Positions 33,722-42,874 of a stretch of 64,000 nt of DNA are shown here, piece after piece. The DNA comes from Thauera carbonicopians. Lineage in GTDB: Bacteria; Pseudomonadota; Gammaproteobacteria; Burkholderiales; Rhodocyclaceae. The position numbers and the translations under genes were made by a program. Each line of letters opens with the position of its first letter. Position 1 is the stretch's first letter. The stretch lies in contig NZ_JANUXN010000014.1 of assembly GCF_025699485.1 (NCBI RefSeq), forward strand, positions 1 through 64,000, written 5' to 3'. A model generated the notes under the pieces. It was not told where the DNA came from, searched no databases, and was given only the letters and a program-made list of their open reading frames with translations.

Positions 33722-34624
33722 TCAGAAGTCGCCGGTCTGGCGGAGCCAGGCCGAGGCGCCCACGGCGCCGAGAAACACGGCGGCGTGGAATGCCGCCAGC
33801 CAGCGGTAGCGCCGCGCGATCCGGTCCGGGTCGAGATCCGAAACCAGGTAGAGCCGGCCGTCCGCCGGTTTGCGCATCACATGCGCTTCGGGCGCGGCCA
33901 TCAGTTCCTGCCGTTGGCGCTGGACTTCGCGCTTGGCTGCTTGCCGGGCCAGTGCCCATTCGCGCAGGTCGAGTTCGCCGTTGCCGTCGAGATCGAAGCG
34001 TTGCAGCAGCGTCTTGCGATCCCGTTTCCAACTGGCCAGCAGCTCGCGGATCTGTGTGCGGCTGTCCAGATGCGTGCAGGCTCCGCCGAGGGTGGCGAAG
34101 TCGCCCAGCGCATACACCGTGTCGTGGCGGATCAGCGACCATTGCGTGTAGCGCATGTCGCCGACCGTGCTGACATCCCGGCGCCGCACCAGCATGTCGG
34201 CGCCTTCGGGGTCGATCGCACATGTGCCGCTGCCGTCGTCGAGCAGGAATGAGGTGTCGCTTTCGACCGTGCTGACGATTTGCCATTCGCCCTTGGCCTG
34301 GCGGCGCTCGATCTGCACGCGGTACCACAGCACCGGCAGTCCGTTCACCGGCGAATGGAGAGGGCGGCCGTCGAGCGGCCGGGTCCTGCCGCGCAGTTCG
34401 GCATAGCCTTGCGCCGCCGAGGCGATACGCGATGTCGGTGTATCGGCGATCAACCGCGAATGCCGCAGCGAGCGCGCCCAGCCATACAGGCCGGTCGCGG
34501 CCAGAAAGGCCAGCGCCGCGGTGGCGTGCCATCTGCCATCGGCCTGGAACAGAGCTGCGGCGGCGCCCATCTGGAGCAGCGGCAGCGCAGCGTCCAGCCG
34601 ACTGTGAATGAGTCGAACGAGCAT
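33722..34624 (-). CDS. GIDE-domain membrane protein with an EF-hand
   Basis: 300 aa. N-terminal membrane helix (ATAALAFLAATGLYGWA), then a GIDE-type domain (LRGRTRPLDGRPLHSPVNGL, VLWYRVQIERR), as in bacterial relatives of the MUL1/GIDE E3 ligase region but without a RING finger. A canonical 12-residue EF-hand loop DLDGNGELDLRE (211-222) implies calcium binding. A C-terminal membrane helix (LAAFHAAVFLGAVGASAWL) completes it. It lies 26 bases downstream of lemA, and LemA plus GIDE pairs are a recurring bacterial arrangement. Likely an inner-membrane stress or envelope protein. The precise role is unknown. Confidence 0.78.
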   Translation of the reverse strand: MLVRLIHSRLDAALPLLQMGAAAALFQADGRWHATAALAFLAATGLYGWARSLRHSRLIADTPTSRIASAAQGYAELRGRTRPLDGRPLHSPVNGLPVLWYRVQIERRQAKGEWQIVSTVESDTSFLLDDGSGTCAIDPEGADMLVRRRDVSTVGDMRYTQWSLIRHDTVYALGDFATLGGACTHLDSRTQIRELLASWKRDRKTLLQRFDLDGNGELDLREWALARQAAKREVQRQRQELMAAPEAHVMRKPADGRLYLVSDLDPDRIARRYRWLAAFHAAVFLGAVGASAWLRQTGDF

Positions 34625-34650
34625 GCAAGGATCTGCTGCGTCTGGCCGGT

Positions 34651-35226
34651 TCAGCCCTTGAACAGCGCCTTCAGATCGACGTCGGCTTTTTCGGCGCCGG
34701 AGAACTGCAGCAAGGGCTGGGCACTGAAAGCGAACAGGCGGGCGACGATGAGGTCCGGGAACTGCTCGATGCGGACGTTATGCCGGTTGATCGCCTCGTT
34801 GTACCACTCGCGCCGGTCGGCAATGCCGTTCTCGAGCGTGCTGATGCGACTTTGCAACTGCGCGAAGTGCTCGTTTGCCTTCAGCTCCGGATAGGCTTCG
34901 GCAACGGCGAAAATCTGGCCCAGGCCGGCGCGCAACATGCTCTCCGCCGACCCGAGGGCGTCGACATCGTGCGTTTCGCGTGCCGCGGCCACGCGCGCGC
35001 GGGCTTCGGTGACGCGCGCCAGCGTGGTCTGCTCGAACTGCTTGTACTGGCGGCATACCTCGACGAGCTTGGGCAATTCGTCGTGGCGCTGCTTGAGCAG
35101 CACGTCGATGTTGGCCCAGGCCTTGGTAATGTTGTGCTTGAGATTGACCAGCCCGTTATAGGCGAGCACGCCATAGACCAGCCCGAGGGCGAGGACGCCC
35201 ATTACCAGTGCGCTGAAGGTGTTCAT
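34651..35226 (-). CDS. lemA: LemA family protein
   Basis: 191 aa. An N-terminal membrane helix (ALVMGVLALGLVYGVLAYNG) is followed by the long helical LemA domain with VNLKHNITKAWANIDVLLKQ, RHDELPKLVE and the conserved YNEAINRHNVRIEQFPDLIV. LemA proteins are membrane-anchored helical bundles of poorly known function. It is upstream of, and probably co-transcribed with, the GIDE/EF-hand gene. Confidence 0.9.
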   Translation of the reverse strand: MNTFSALVMGVLALGLVYGVLAYNGLVNLKHNITKAWANIDVLLKQRHDELPKLVEVCRQYKQFEQTTLARVTEARARVAAARETHDVDALGSAESMLRAGLGQIFAVAEAYPELKANEHFAQLQSRISTLENGIADRREWYNEAINRHNVRIEQFPDLIVARLFAFSAQPLLQFSGAEKADVDLKALFKG

Positions 35227-35253
35227 GTGTTCGACTCCAGAAGGATTGTCCGG

Positions 35254-36111
35254 TCAGCGTGTGGCCAGGCGATTCAAGGCCTCCTCAGGGGCGCCGAGGC
35301 GCCTGAGCAGGGTTTCGCGCGGAATCCGCAGCAAAGTGCCGAGTTCGGCGAGATCATCCGGCAGGCCGGGGTCATCCCAGCCGTGGGCGAGATGTCTGGC
35401 GAGGCGCGCTGCCAGGCTCACTGTCCTGACCCGCGGATCGTTTTGCTGGCTGTCGTCGAGCAACTGCGCCAGCAGTGCCGGCAGGCGCCACGCGCGGACC
35501 AGGCCGAGCTGAAGTTCATTGGCCGTGATGCCGAATACCCGCCGCTGGGCATCCGCCGAGCGCAGGTGGCGATCGGCGGTCTGCAGCGCATAGACCTGTT
35601 CGGTCAGCGCCGGCGCATGGATCCAGCAGACGATTTCGGTCGCTTCGTGCAGCGACGCGGCGACCGTGATCTCCTGCACGTCGAGGTCGTGCCGCATGAT
35701 TGCGAACTCCCGTGCCAGCCCGGCGATGCGGCGGGCGCGGGCGATGACCCGCAGCACGCCGACCAGCGCACGCGGATCCTCCTCGAGCGCGTCCTCCACG
35801 GTCGGCAGCGCGTCGAACAGGCGGAGGAATGGCTCGACACCGATCATCATCACGGCGCGTTCGATCGTGGTGATATCGTGATTCTGGGATTGTCGGCGAT
35901 GCGTTTCCAGGTGCGTGAGCAGGCGCATCGTCATCAGCGGGTCGGCCTGCACGATGGAGGCCAACTGGCGGCTCTCGGCATGCTCCGGCTCGCGGTGCAG
36001 TGCCTCCAGTTCGCGTGCCGTTCGGCGCAGCACCGGCAGTGGCCGTTGCGTGAAGTACGCCACGTAGGCGCCCACCGAGGGCAGAGGGGAGTGCAGGGTG
36101 CTCATGGGCAT
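35254..36111 (-). CDS. HDOD-domain protein
   Basis: 285 aa from the ATG at 36111 (36105 is an alternative). The open frame continues far upstream as an antisense shadow. Contains the HDOD fold that resembles HD phosphohydrolases but lacks the full metal ligands: LASIVQADPLMTMRLLTHLE, DITTIERAVMMIGVEPFLRL and VAASLHEATEIVCWIHAP. Such proteins act as signalling adaptors in motility, biofilm or stress control. It is divergent from the response regulator at 36328, so the two may share regulation through the 145-base region between them. Confidence 0.8.
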   Translation of the reverse strand: MPMSTLHSPLPSVGAYVAYFTQRPLPVLRRTARELEALHREPEHAESRQLASIVQADPLMTMRLLTHLETHRRQSQNHDITTIERAVMMIGVEPFLRLFDALPTVEDALEEDPRALVGVLRVIARARRIAGLAREFAIMRHDLDVQEITVAASLHEATEIVCWIHAPALTEQVYALQTADRHLRSADAQRRVFGITANELQLGLVRAWRLPALLAQLLDDSQQNDPRVRTVSLAARLARHLAHGWDDPGLPDDLAELGTLLRIPRETLLRRLGAPEEALNRLATR

Positions 36112-36256
36112 GCTCGGAAACCAGGGTCTCGGGATGGCTAACGGCCGGCGTCGCTCAAACTGAAGCCACCTGCCGGGGCGGCCTTTCCATGGGGCTATAA
36201 TTATGGCGAATCGCACCGAGACGGTCCGTGACATTCCACCGGCAGGAGAAGCCTGA

Positions 36257-36331
36257 GTGAAGCCTTTCAACGCTTTTGTGATCGACCTGGGCGGCAAGCT
36301 CGCTCTCGGGGCGATGGCGTTCCGGGGATGA
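36257..36331 (+). CDS. Possible 24-codon leader ORF of the response regulator
   Basis: GTG at 36257 with AGGAG eight bases upstream, encoding about 24 residues (KPFNAFVIDLGGKLALGAMA within). It ends with a TGA that overlaps the ATG of the next gene (ATGA). The response regulator has no better Shine-Dalgarno of its own, so coupled translation through this ORF is plausible. A TATAAT at 36196-36201 lies upstream but without a good -35. Confidence 0.35.
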   Translation: MKPFNAFVIDLGGKLALGAMAFRG

Positions 36332-37515
36332 CCGTGGACGACAGACTCCCCCGGATCCTCGTGGTGGACGATTCGCGCATGGTGCGGGCCTCCATCCTGA
36401 AGAATGTCCGGGGCCGCTTCGAAGCGCGCGAAGAGGTCGATGGCGAAGCGGGCTGGGAGGCCCTGTTGGTCGACCCCGCGATCGACCTGGTGTTGACCGA
36501 CATCGGCATGCCGCGCCTCGACGGCTTCGGCCTGCTCGAGCGGATCCGCTCCTCCAGAGTGGCGCGGGTGCGCGGCCTGCCGGTCGTGATCATCTCGGGC
36601 GATGAGGACGAGCATGCGCGTGAACGCGCCCTCGCGCTCGGTGCGAACGGTTTCATTGCCAAGGGCGTGGGCAGTGTGGAACTGTTGGCGACGCTCGATT
36701 CGCTGGTACGCCTGTCGCGGACGCAGACCGAGCTCGAGCGCAGCCGCGAAGCGCTCGCGAGCAACAGCCCGAAGGATCCGGAAAGCGGCCTGGTCAGCCG
36801 GGCCTATCTCGAGCACCATGGCGAACAGGTGCTGGCGGAGGCCCAGCGACGGCAGACCGGCATCGCGGTGATGTTGATCGAGCTCGATGACTACGAAACC
36901 TTGCTCGAACGCCATGGCCTGCACGTCGTGCAACTGATCGTGCGCAGGCTGACCAAGATGGTCACGGCACGGATTCGTACCGAAGACAGTGTGTCGCAAC
37001 ATTCGACTACTCAATTCGCGCTGTTGTCGCCCGGCATCGACGTGGTGTCGAGCTGTGCTTTCGCGCTCCGCCTGCGGAGCAGTTTCGAAAAGCTGGTGCT
37101 GGCCTATCGTGAAGAGCACATCCGCGTGACCGTGACGATCGGCGTGGCCAACTCCGCGGTCGATGGCCATGGCAAGGTCAGCGAGTTGCTGGAGATTGCC
37201 CAGGAACGCGTGCAGCGGGGGCATGAGGCGGGCGGCAATTGCGTGTTCGCGGATCACGGCAAGGTCGAGCCCGAATGGGTGGAACGCCAGGCCAGGCGTA
37301 TATGCAGTGTCGATGCCGCGTTGCGCCAACTGCGTGCTGGCGCGATCGGTGAAGTCGAGGCGCGCCTGCCCGACATCATCGGCGCGCTTATGCCGCTATT
37401 CGAATTGATAGAATCTCGACTCCACTGCGGGCTGCCGATCGAGCAGCTCGAACGATACCAATATGGATCGGACGCCGGCAGTGGCAGGATGGATGGCACG
37501 CAAACCACCATCTGA
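36328..37515 (+). CDS. Response regulator with degenerate GGDEF-like domain
   Basis: 395 aa. N-terminal receiver (ILVVDDSRMVRASI, phosphoacceptor Asp in VLTDIGMPRLDG, ISGDEDEHA, FIAKG). A linker helix (LSRTQTELERSREALASN) leads to a fold matching GGDEF domains (GLVSRAYLEHHGEQVLAEAQ; IAVMLIELDDYETLLERHGL; RVTVTIGVANSAVDG). The signature itself is replaced by SHSTTQFALL-like residues, so no diguanylate cyclase activity is expected. It may work as a phospho-switched adaptor or GTP/c-di-GMP sensor. It is divergent from an HDOD protein, another adaptor fold. Confidence 0.82.
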   Translation: MTVDDRLPRILVVDDSRMVRASILKNVRGRFEAREEVDGEAGWEALLVDPAIDLVLTDIGMPRLDGFGLLERIRSSRVARVRGLPVVIISGDEDEHARERALALGANGFIAKGVGSVELLATLDSLVRLSRTQTELERSREALASNSPKDPESGLVSRAYLEHHGEQVLAEAQRRQTGIAVMLIELDDYETLLERHGLHVVQLIVRRLTKMVTARIRTEDSVSQHSTTQFALLSPGIDVVSSCAFALRLRSSFEKLVLAYREEHIRVTVTIGVANSAVDGHGKVSELLEIAQERVQRGHEAGGNCVFADHGKVEPEWVERQARRICSVDAALRQLRAGAIGEVEARLPDIIGALMPLFELIESRLHCGLPIEQLERYQYGSDAGSGRMDGTQTTI

Positions 37516-37611
37516 GTCGTAAATCGCCGCTCGTGGCGAAGGCGCTTTCCCGGCGCGTCGGCATGGGCGGCTTGTCATCCGCCAATGAGGGAATGAGAGG
37601 GAGAGGAAGTA

Positions 37612-39504
37612 ATGACGGATTACCAGCAATTTCACCGCCGCTCGATCGAGGATCGTGATGGGTTCTGGGCCGAGCAGGCCCAGCTCATCCACTGGAACAA
37701 GCCGGCCGAGCAGATCTGCGACTTTTCGAAGCCGCCGTTCGTCAAATGGTTCAAGGGCGGCGAAACCAACCTTTGCTACAACGCGGTGGACCGCCACGCC
37801 GCCACGCGGCCTAACGACCGTGCACTGGTGTATATCTCGACCGAGACCAACGAGGAAAAGGTCTACACCTTTGCCGAGCTGCAGCGCGAAGTCGAGCGCA
37901 TGGCGGCCATCTACAAGGAACTCGGCGTCAAGCGCGGCGACCGCGTGCTGATCTACATGCCGATGATCGCCGAAGCCGCGTTCGCCATGCTGGCTTGCGT
38001 GCGCATCGGTGCCATCCATTCGGTGGTGTTCGGCGGTTTCGCCGCCGGTTCGCTCGCCACCCGCATCGACGATGCCAAGCCGGTGCTGATGGTCAGTTCG
38101 GATGCCGGCATGCGCAACGGCAAGCCGGTGCCTTACAAGCATCTGGTCGACGAGGCTTGCAAGCTGGCCGAGTTCCCGCCGGCCAAGGTGCTGATCGTCG
38201 ATCGTGGCCTGGACAAGGGCTTCCCGCGTGTCGAAGGCCGCGACGTCGATTACGCCGAACTGCGCGCCAAGCACATGGACGACACCGTGCCGGTCGAATG
38301 GGTGGAGTCGTCCGAGCCGAGCTACATCCTCTATACCTCCGGCACCACCGGCAAGCCGAAGGGCGTGCAGCGCGACACCGGCGGCTACACGGTGGCGCTG
38401 GCGGCGTCGATGCAGCACATCTTCACCGGTGAGGCCGGCGAGACCATGTTCTCGACCTCCGACATCGGCTGGGTGGTCGGCCATAGCTACATCGTCTACG
38501 GCCCGCTGATCGCCGGCATGGCCACGATCATGTACGAAGGCACGCCGCTGCGTCCGGATGCCGGCATCTGGTGGCAGATCGTCGAGAAGTACAAGGTCAG
38601 CGTGATGTTCTCCGCGCCGACCGCGGTGCGCGTGCTGAAGAAGCAGGATCCGGCTTTCCTCAAGAAATACGACCTGTCCTCGCTCAAGCACCTGTTCCTG
38701 GCCGGCGAGCCACTGGACGAAACTTCGCACCAGTGGATCATGGAAGAGCTGGGCATTCCGGTCATCGACAACTACTGGCAGACCGAGACTGGCTGGCCGA
38801 TGCTGGCGATCTGCCGTGGTGTCGAGCAAAGCCCGATCAAGCTCGGCTCGCCCGCCTTCCCGGTGTATGGCTACGATCTGCGCATCTTCCGTGAGGATGG
38901 CACCGAATGCGGTGCCAACGAGAAGGGCATCGTCGGCATCATGCCGCCGTTGCCGCCGGGCTGCCTGTCCACCGTGTGGGGCCAGGACGACCGCTTCGTG
39001 TCGACCTACTTCAGCACTTTTGCCGACCCGGTGGTGTATTCCTCGTCCGACTGGGGCATCAAGGACGAGAACGGCTATCACACCATCCTCGGCCGCATGG
39101 ACGACGTCATCAACGTCGCCGGCCACCGCCTCGGCACGCGTGAGATCGAGGAAGCTGTGCAGTCGCACCCGGCGATCGCCGAAGTCGCCGTGGTCGGGGT
39201 GGCGGACGAAGTCAAGGGCCAGATGCCGATGGCCTTCGCGGTGGTGAAGAATGCCGCCGATGTCGATACACCCGAAAAGCGCGTTGCACTGGAGAAGGCC
39301 GTGATGAAGAAGGTCGACGAAAGCCTGGGCGCCATCGCGCGGCCGGCCCGCGTCCACTTCATCGGCGGCCTGCCCAAGACGCGTTCGGGCAAGATGCTGC
39401 GCCGCTCGATCCAGGCACTGGCCGAAGGCCGCGATGCAGGCGACCTGACGACGATCGACGATCCGAGCACGCTGGATCAGATCAAGGAAGCGCTGAAGTC
39501 ATAA
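37612..39504 (+). CDS. prpE: Propionate-CoA ligase
   Basis: 630-aa AMP-forming acyl-CoA synthetase, converting propionate, ATP and CoA to propionyl-CoA (with acetate side activity) in the cytosol. Shows the acetyl-CoA synthetase family motifs YTSGTTGKPKGVQRD, NYWQTETGW and SSDWGIKDENGYHTILGRMD, and the acetylatable lysine in KTRSGKMLRR. Length matches PrpE (628 aa in E. coli). A good Shine-Dalgarno (GAGAGGAAG) precedes the ATG. It is monocistronic and ended by the hairpin at 39551. No other prp genes are near. Confidence 0.9.
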   Translation: MTDYQQFHRRSIEDRDGFWAEQAQLIHWNKPAEQICDFSKPPFVKWFKGGETNLCYNAVDRHAATRPNDRALVYISTETNEEKVYTFAELQREVERMAAIYKELGVKRGDRVLIYMPMIAEAAFAMLACVRIGAIHSVVFGGFAAGSLATRIDDAKPVLMVSSDAGMRNGKPVPYKHLVDEACKLAEFPPAKVLIVDRGLDKGFPRVEGRDVDYAELRAKHMDDTVPVEWVESSEPSYILYTSGTTGKPKGVQRDTGGYTVALAASMQHIFTGEAGETMFSTSDIGWVVGHSYIVYGPLIAGMATIMYEGTPLRPDAGIWWQIVEKYKVSVMFSAPTAVRVLKKQDPAFLKKYDLSSLKHLFLAGEPLDETSHQWIMEELGIPVIDNYWQTETGWPMLAICRGVEQSPIKLGSPAFPVYGYDLRIFREDGTECGANEKGIVGIMPPLPPGCLSTVWGQDDRFVSTYFSTFADPVVYSSSDWGIKDENGYHTILGRMDDVINVAGHRLGTREIEEAVQSHPAIAEVAVVGVADEVKGQMPMAFAVVKNAADVDTPEKRVALEKAVMKKVDESLGAIARPARVHFIGGLPKTRSGKMLRRSIQALAEGRDAGDLTTIDDPSTLDQIKEALKS

Positions 39505-39550
39505 GCAGGTGCGGGCGGGCTTCGGCCCACCTCGATTACAAGCGAGCCTG

Positions 39551-39583
39551 AAGCGGCCCCGGGTACCCATCCCGGGGCCGCTT
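39551..39583. terminator. Strong bidirectional terminator
   Basis: AAGCGGCCCCGGG (39551-39563) and CCCGGGGCCGCTT (39571-39583) form a perfect 13-bp stem with a 7-base loop between the convergent prpE and acyltransferase genes. The T tract is short on both strands. Confidence 0.8.
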
Positions 39584-39590
39584 GTCTTCG

Positions 39591-40334
39591 TCACTGACCG
39601 AGGCTGCGGGCGATTTCCTCGTCGATCGTGCGCCATAGCGGACGCATGATCATGCGCATGTTGCGGACGATGCTCTGCACATCCATGACTGAGGGGACGC
39701 GCGTGCCGCGGTGTTCGATGGGGCCACCGATCTGCTTGATATCGACGCCAAGACGGGCAAAGTGGCTGGCCAGGCGAGGCTCGGTCAGCACGAACAGGGT
39801 ATCGATGTCGTGGCGAATGGCCAGTGAGATGGCGCCCATGTACAAGCCTACCGGGATGTAAGGAAAGCGCGGCTGGCCCTTGTTGCCGAAGTCCTCGTCC
39901 TGGATGTCGGCCGCTTTTCTGGTTTCGCCCTTACGGCGCCGGTATCGCGCGCATACGGCGAGCCGGGAAACTTCCGCGATGCGGCCCCTGGGCAGTTTTG
40001 CGGGGTCGATGATGCTGCGGTCGAGCGTTGCGGCACAGGTGTGCTCGAAGGGCAGCAGCGCATCGGGATCATCCGGATTGGCCAGTACGAGCCGTGTACA
40101 ACCTACCAGCGTGTGTGGTTCGTCGACGCCGCGCAGCAGACAATGGAGGCTGTGGGCATCGTAAGCGTCGATTTCCCGCCGGTCGGGGCGTTCCGGCTCG
40201 AACCTGAGTTCTTCGCAATAGACTTCGTGGCGGACGCGGTAAACCTGGTCACGAAGCGCTTCATCGTGTGCAGCATCGATGCGGAAATATTTTCGGAAGC
40301 CGTAGCCGAGATTGATGCGATCGAGTAGAGACAT
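39591..40334 (-). CDS. PEP-CTERM/exosortase system-associated acyltransferase
   Basis: 247 aa, matching the family found only in genomes with PEP-CTERM/exosortase (TIGR03694), a distant relative of LuxI-type acyl-homoserine lactone synthases and GNAT acyltransferases. Diagnostic segments: RDQVYRVRHEVYCEELRFEP (the LuxI-like RxxVxxxxxxY region), YDAHSLHCLLRG, IAEVSRLAVCARYRRRKGET and IPVGLYMGAISLAIRHDIDT. It should transfer an acyl group to an amine or amino-acid acceptor whose identity is unknown. It ends an operon with two FtsX-type permeases, 20 bases after the second. Confidence 0.88.
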   Translation of the reverse strand: MSLLDRINLGYGFRKYFRIDAAHDEALRDQVYRVRHEVYCEELRFEPERPDRREIDAYDAHSLHCLLRGVDEPHTLVGCTRLVLANPDDPDALLPFEHTCAATLDRSIIDPAKLPRGRIAEVSRLAVCARYRRRKGETRKAADIQDEDFGNKGQPRFPYIPVGLYMGAISLAIRHDIDTLFVLTEPRLASHFARLGVDIKQIGGPIEHRGTRVPSVMDVQSIVRNMRMIMRPLWRTIDEEIARSLGQ

Positions 40335-40354
40335 GTGGTGTCGCTCCCAGGTAG

Positions 40355-41566
40355 TCAGTTGCCTTGTCGCAGTGCATCCACGACGGGAGTGGCGGATATG
40401 CGGATTGCCGGGAACACCGAGGCAAGCACGGTCGCGCCCAGGCCGATCAGGCAGGATACGGCGACGGTGGTCGCATCGATCCGGATGAAAGCGGTATAAC
40501 CCAGATTGGCGTTCGGCGGTGGTGGCATCGGAATTCCGATCGCCGAGATCAGCAGGGCCAGCGCGATGCCGATGGCCGCGCCGAGTAGCGCGCCGATCAG
40601 GCCCAGCACGAGGTTTTCCACCAGAATCAGGCGGAATACCTGGCGCCGGGTATTGCCCAGCGCTTGCAGGGTGCCGAATTCGCCCAGGCGCTCGAAAGCG
40701 CTCATGTTGACGGTGTTGGCGACGGACAGCAGGACCATGATCAGAATGATCAGTTTGAGTACGCCGAACTGCCGGTCGTAAAGCTGCAGCGTCTTGTCGT
40801 AGAAGTCGGATAGTTGGTGCCAGTTGCGGGAATCGGTCCCTGGAGAGAGCGCTTCGTCGATACGAGCCTGAACGGCGTCGGTGTCCTCTGTCTGCTTCAG
40901 CGAGACCACCAGAAGGTTCGCACCTGCAGTCCCGATCAATTCCCGTGCCGCATCGAGCGGGATGCGGACCGCACGCGCGTCGAAATCTTTCGAAAAGCTC
41001 TGGAAAACGCCGATGAGTTCGAAGTCGAACGTGTTCAGGGCGCCGTCTGCGGTGTTCATGACCAGCGTCACGAAGTCACCCGGTTTCAGGCTGAGCGAGT
41101 GCGCGACGCCCTGACCGACGATGATGCCGGTGTGGTCGGCGTCCGTCAGTTGGCGTCCAGCGGTGATGTTTACGTAGGAGCCCAACTCCGCTTCCTTGTC
41201 CGGCTCGACGCCTTCACCGATGATGGCCAGATCACGCTTGCCATTGTTCAGCAAGCCCGAGAAATTCAGCCGCGCAGTCACGTCGGTCACGCCTTGCTGC
41301 TGGAGAATGCTGCGAGTGACAGCATCCGGGTCATCGATGATGAAACGGTCTGGCTGGCGGCTTCCCTTCTCGATGAAATCCTGGCGGAAAACCTGGATAT
41401 GCCCGGTCTGGGAATGGATGATGGCTTCGCCCAACTGGACGAAGATGTCCTGCACGAAGCCGCCGCTGAGGATCAGGCTTGAAACGCCGAAGACGATCGC
41501 CACGAGCGTCATGGCCGTGCGGATCTTCTGGCGGAACACGTTGCGGAAGGCGAGTTTGAAGAGCAT
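40355..41566 (-). CDS. ABC transporter permease, FtsX/MacB type
   Basis: 403 aa. N-terminal membrane helix after FKLAFRNVFRQKIRTAMTLV, a periplasmic MacB_PCD-type domain, then three C-terminal membrane helices of the FtsX domain (LIILIMVLLSVANTVNMSAF, ERLGEFGTLQALG, ISCLIGLGATVLASVF-like). Fits the mechanotransmission or lipoprotein-release (LolCE/MacB) superfamily rather than a classical importer. It is paired with the similar permease upstream (5 bases apart), and both are followed by the acyltransferase. No cognate ATP-binding subunit is encoded nearby, which is unusual. Confidence 0.85.
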   Translation of the reverse strand: MLFKLAFRNVFRQKIRTAMTLVAIVFGVSSLILSGGFVQDIFVQLGEAIIHSQTGHIQVFRQDFIEKGSRQPDRFIIDDPDAVTRSILQQQGVTDVTARLNFSGLLNNGKRDLAIIGEGVEPDKEAELGSYVNITAGRQLTDADHTGIIVGQGVAHSLSLKPGDFVTLVMNTADGALNTFDFELIGVFQSFSKDFDARAVRIPLDAARELIGTAGANLLVVSLKQTEDTDAVQARIDEALSPGTDSRNWHQLSDFYDKTLQLYDRQFGVLKLIILIMVLLSVANTVNMSAFERLGEFGTLQALGNTRRQVFRLILVENLVLGLIGALLGAAIGIALALLISAIGIPMPPPPNANLGYTAFIRIDATTVAVSCLIGLGATVLASVFPAIRISATPVVDALRQGN

Positions 41567-41571
41567 GGCTT

Positions 41572-42804
41572 TTACCGCTGGTGGCGCAGCGCGTCGACAA
41601 TGTTCATGCGCGATGCCTTCCAGGCTGGAAACAGGCTGGCGAGCAAGGTCGTGAAGAAGGCGAGCGCGAAGGCTTCGAGCGCCAGCGCAGGGGAGATCGC
41701 GATTTCTCCCGTGTAGCCTCGCGCCATGCCGGGCGGTGGCGGCATCGGGATGCCGATTGCCGATATCACTTGTGCCAGAAGATAGCCCAGCATGATGCCG
41801 ACCACCCCGCTGATGATGCCGAGCAGGATGCCTTCGGTGACGAAAAGCTTCAGGATCTCGTGCCGGCGCACGCCAAGCGCCATCGAGGTGCCGATCTCTC
41901 CCGTGCGTTCGACGACGGTCATCGACAGGGTGTTCGAAATGCTGAGGATGACGATCAGCGCGATCAGCAATTGCACGACGCCGACCTGGCGCGAAAACAG
42001 CTCGACGGTCTTGTTGTAGAAGTCGGCCAGATCGGTCCAGGGAATGACCTCGAAGCCGGTTGCCGGCAAGCGCTCGCGCAAGGCATGCACAGCCTTGTCG
42101 GTATCGCTTGTCTCGTTCAGCAGCACGACCCAGCTCGTCGCGCCCTCTACACGCATCAGCTTGCGCGCGACATCGATCGGCGCCCGCAGCACGGTATCGT
42201 CGTAGGCCTTGGTGATGGTGGCGAAGAGGCCTGCGACGGTGAGCTCGACCGCATTGATGCCGCCGCTGGCCGTGGTGGCAAGTAGGACGACGCGGTCCCC
42301 CGGCGAGGCATCGAGGTTGGCGGCCAGACCCTCGCCCAGCAACACGGAGTCGGGCGGACTTTCGGTCAGATCCTTGCCGGCGACGATCGTGATCGCGCGC
42401 GCGATCGGTTGTTCCTGCTCCGGCGAAATACCTTCGCCGACGAAGGAGACCGTGGCTTCGTCTTTGCTGAGCAGGCCGCTGAAGGCCAGCCGCGGTGTCA
42501 CCGTGCGAGCCTGCTGCCCGATGATGCCGGTGACGGGCGACGTATCGGCCGGCAGCAGATACTGGTATGGGTCACCCAATCCTTCACGCAAGTATCCTGG
42601 ACGGGTCACCTGGACATGCCCGAGTTGAGAGTGGATCGTCGCTTCCCGCATGTCCTGGAAAATCCAGTTGATGAAGCCGCTGGCGAGCAGAAACGCCACG
42701 ACTCCCCCCGCCACGATGGTCAGGGCCAGCAGGGCGCGCCGCCGTTGCCGAAGCAGGTTCCGTGCGGAAAGGGTCAGGATGTGGCGCATGCCGCGGAAAC
42801 TCAT
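41572..42804 (-). CDS. ABC transporter permease, FtsX/MacB type
   Basis: 410 aa, homologous in plan to the neighbouring 403-aa permease: RNLLRQRRRALLALTIVAGG opening, large periplasmic domain, then LLIALIVILSISNTLSMTVV, ERTGEIGTSMALGVRRHEIL and the last two helices (GILLGIISGVVGIMLGYLLA; LALEAFALAFFTTLLASLFP). Together the two probably form a heterodimer that needs a separate ATPase. First gene of a minus-strand operon that ends with the exosortase-associated acyltransferase. Only about 70 bases separate it from the divergent E1-like gene, so the two operons likely share a control region. Confidence 0.85.
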   Translation of the reverse strand: MSFRGMRHILTLSARNLLRQRRRALLALTIVAGGVVAFLLASGFINWIFQDMREATIHSQLGHVQVTRPGYLREGLGDPYQYLLPADTSPVTGIIGQQARTVTPRLAFSGLLSKDEATVSFVGEGISPEQEQPIARAITIVAGKDLTESPPDSVLLGEGLAANLDASPGDRVVLLATTASGGINAVELTVAGLFATITKAYDDTVLRAPIDVARKLMRVEGATSWVVLLNETSDTDKAVHALRERLPATGFEVIPWTDLADFYNKTVELFSRQVGVVQLLIALIVILSISNTLSMTVVERTGEIGTSMALGVRRHEILKLFVTEGILLGIISGVVGIMLGYLLAQVISAIGIPMPPPPGMARGYTGEIAISPALALEAFALAFFTTLLASLFPAWKASRMNIVDALRHQR

Positions 42805-42874
42805 CAGGGGTTCGCGTATAAGTGTTCTCTCTCTATGATAGCGGCCGTGCCGGCGGAAACTGAAGGGGAAAGGG

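Noticed and set aside
36112-37329. Long minus-strand extension upstream of the HDOD gene
   Set aside because: It lies opposite the response regulator and only continues the frame. The HDOD protein is complete from 36111.
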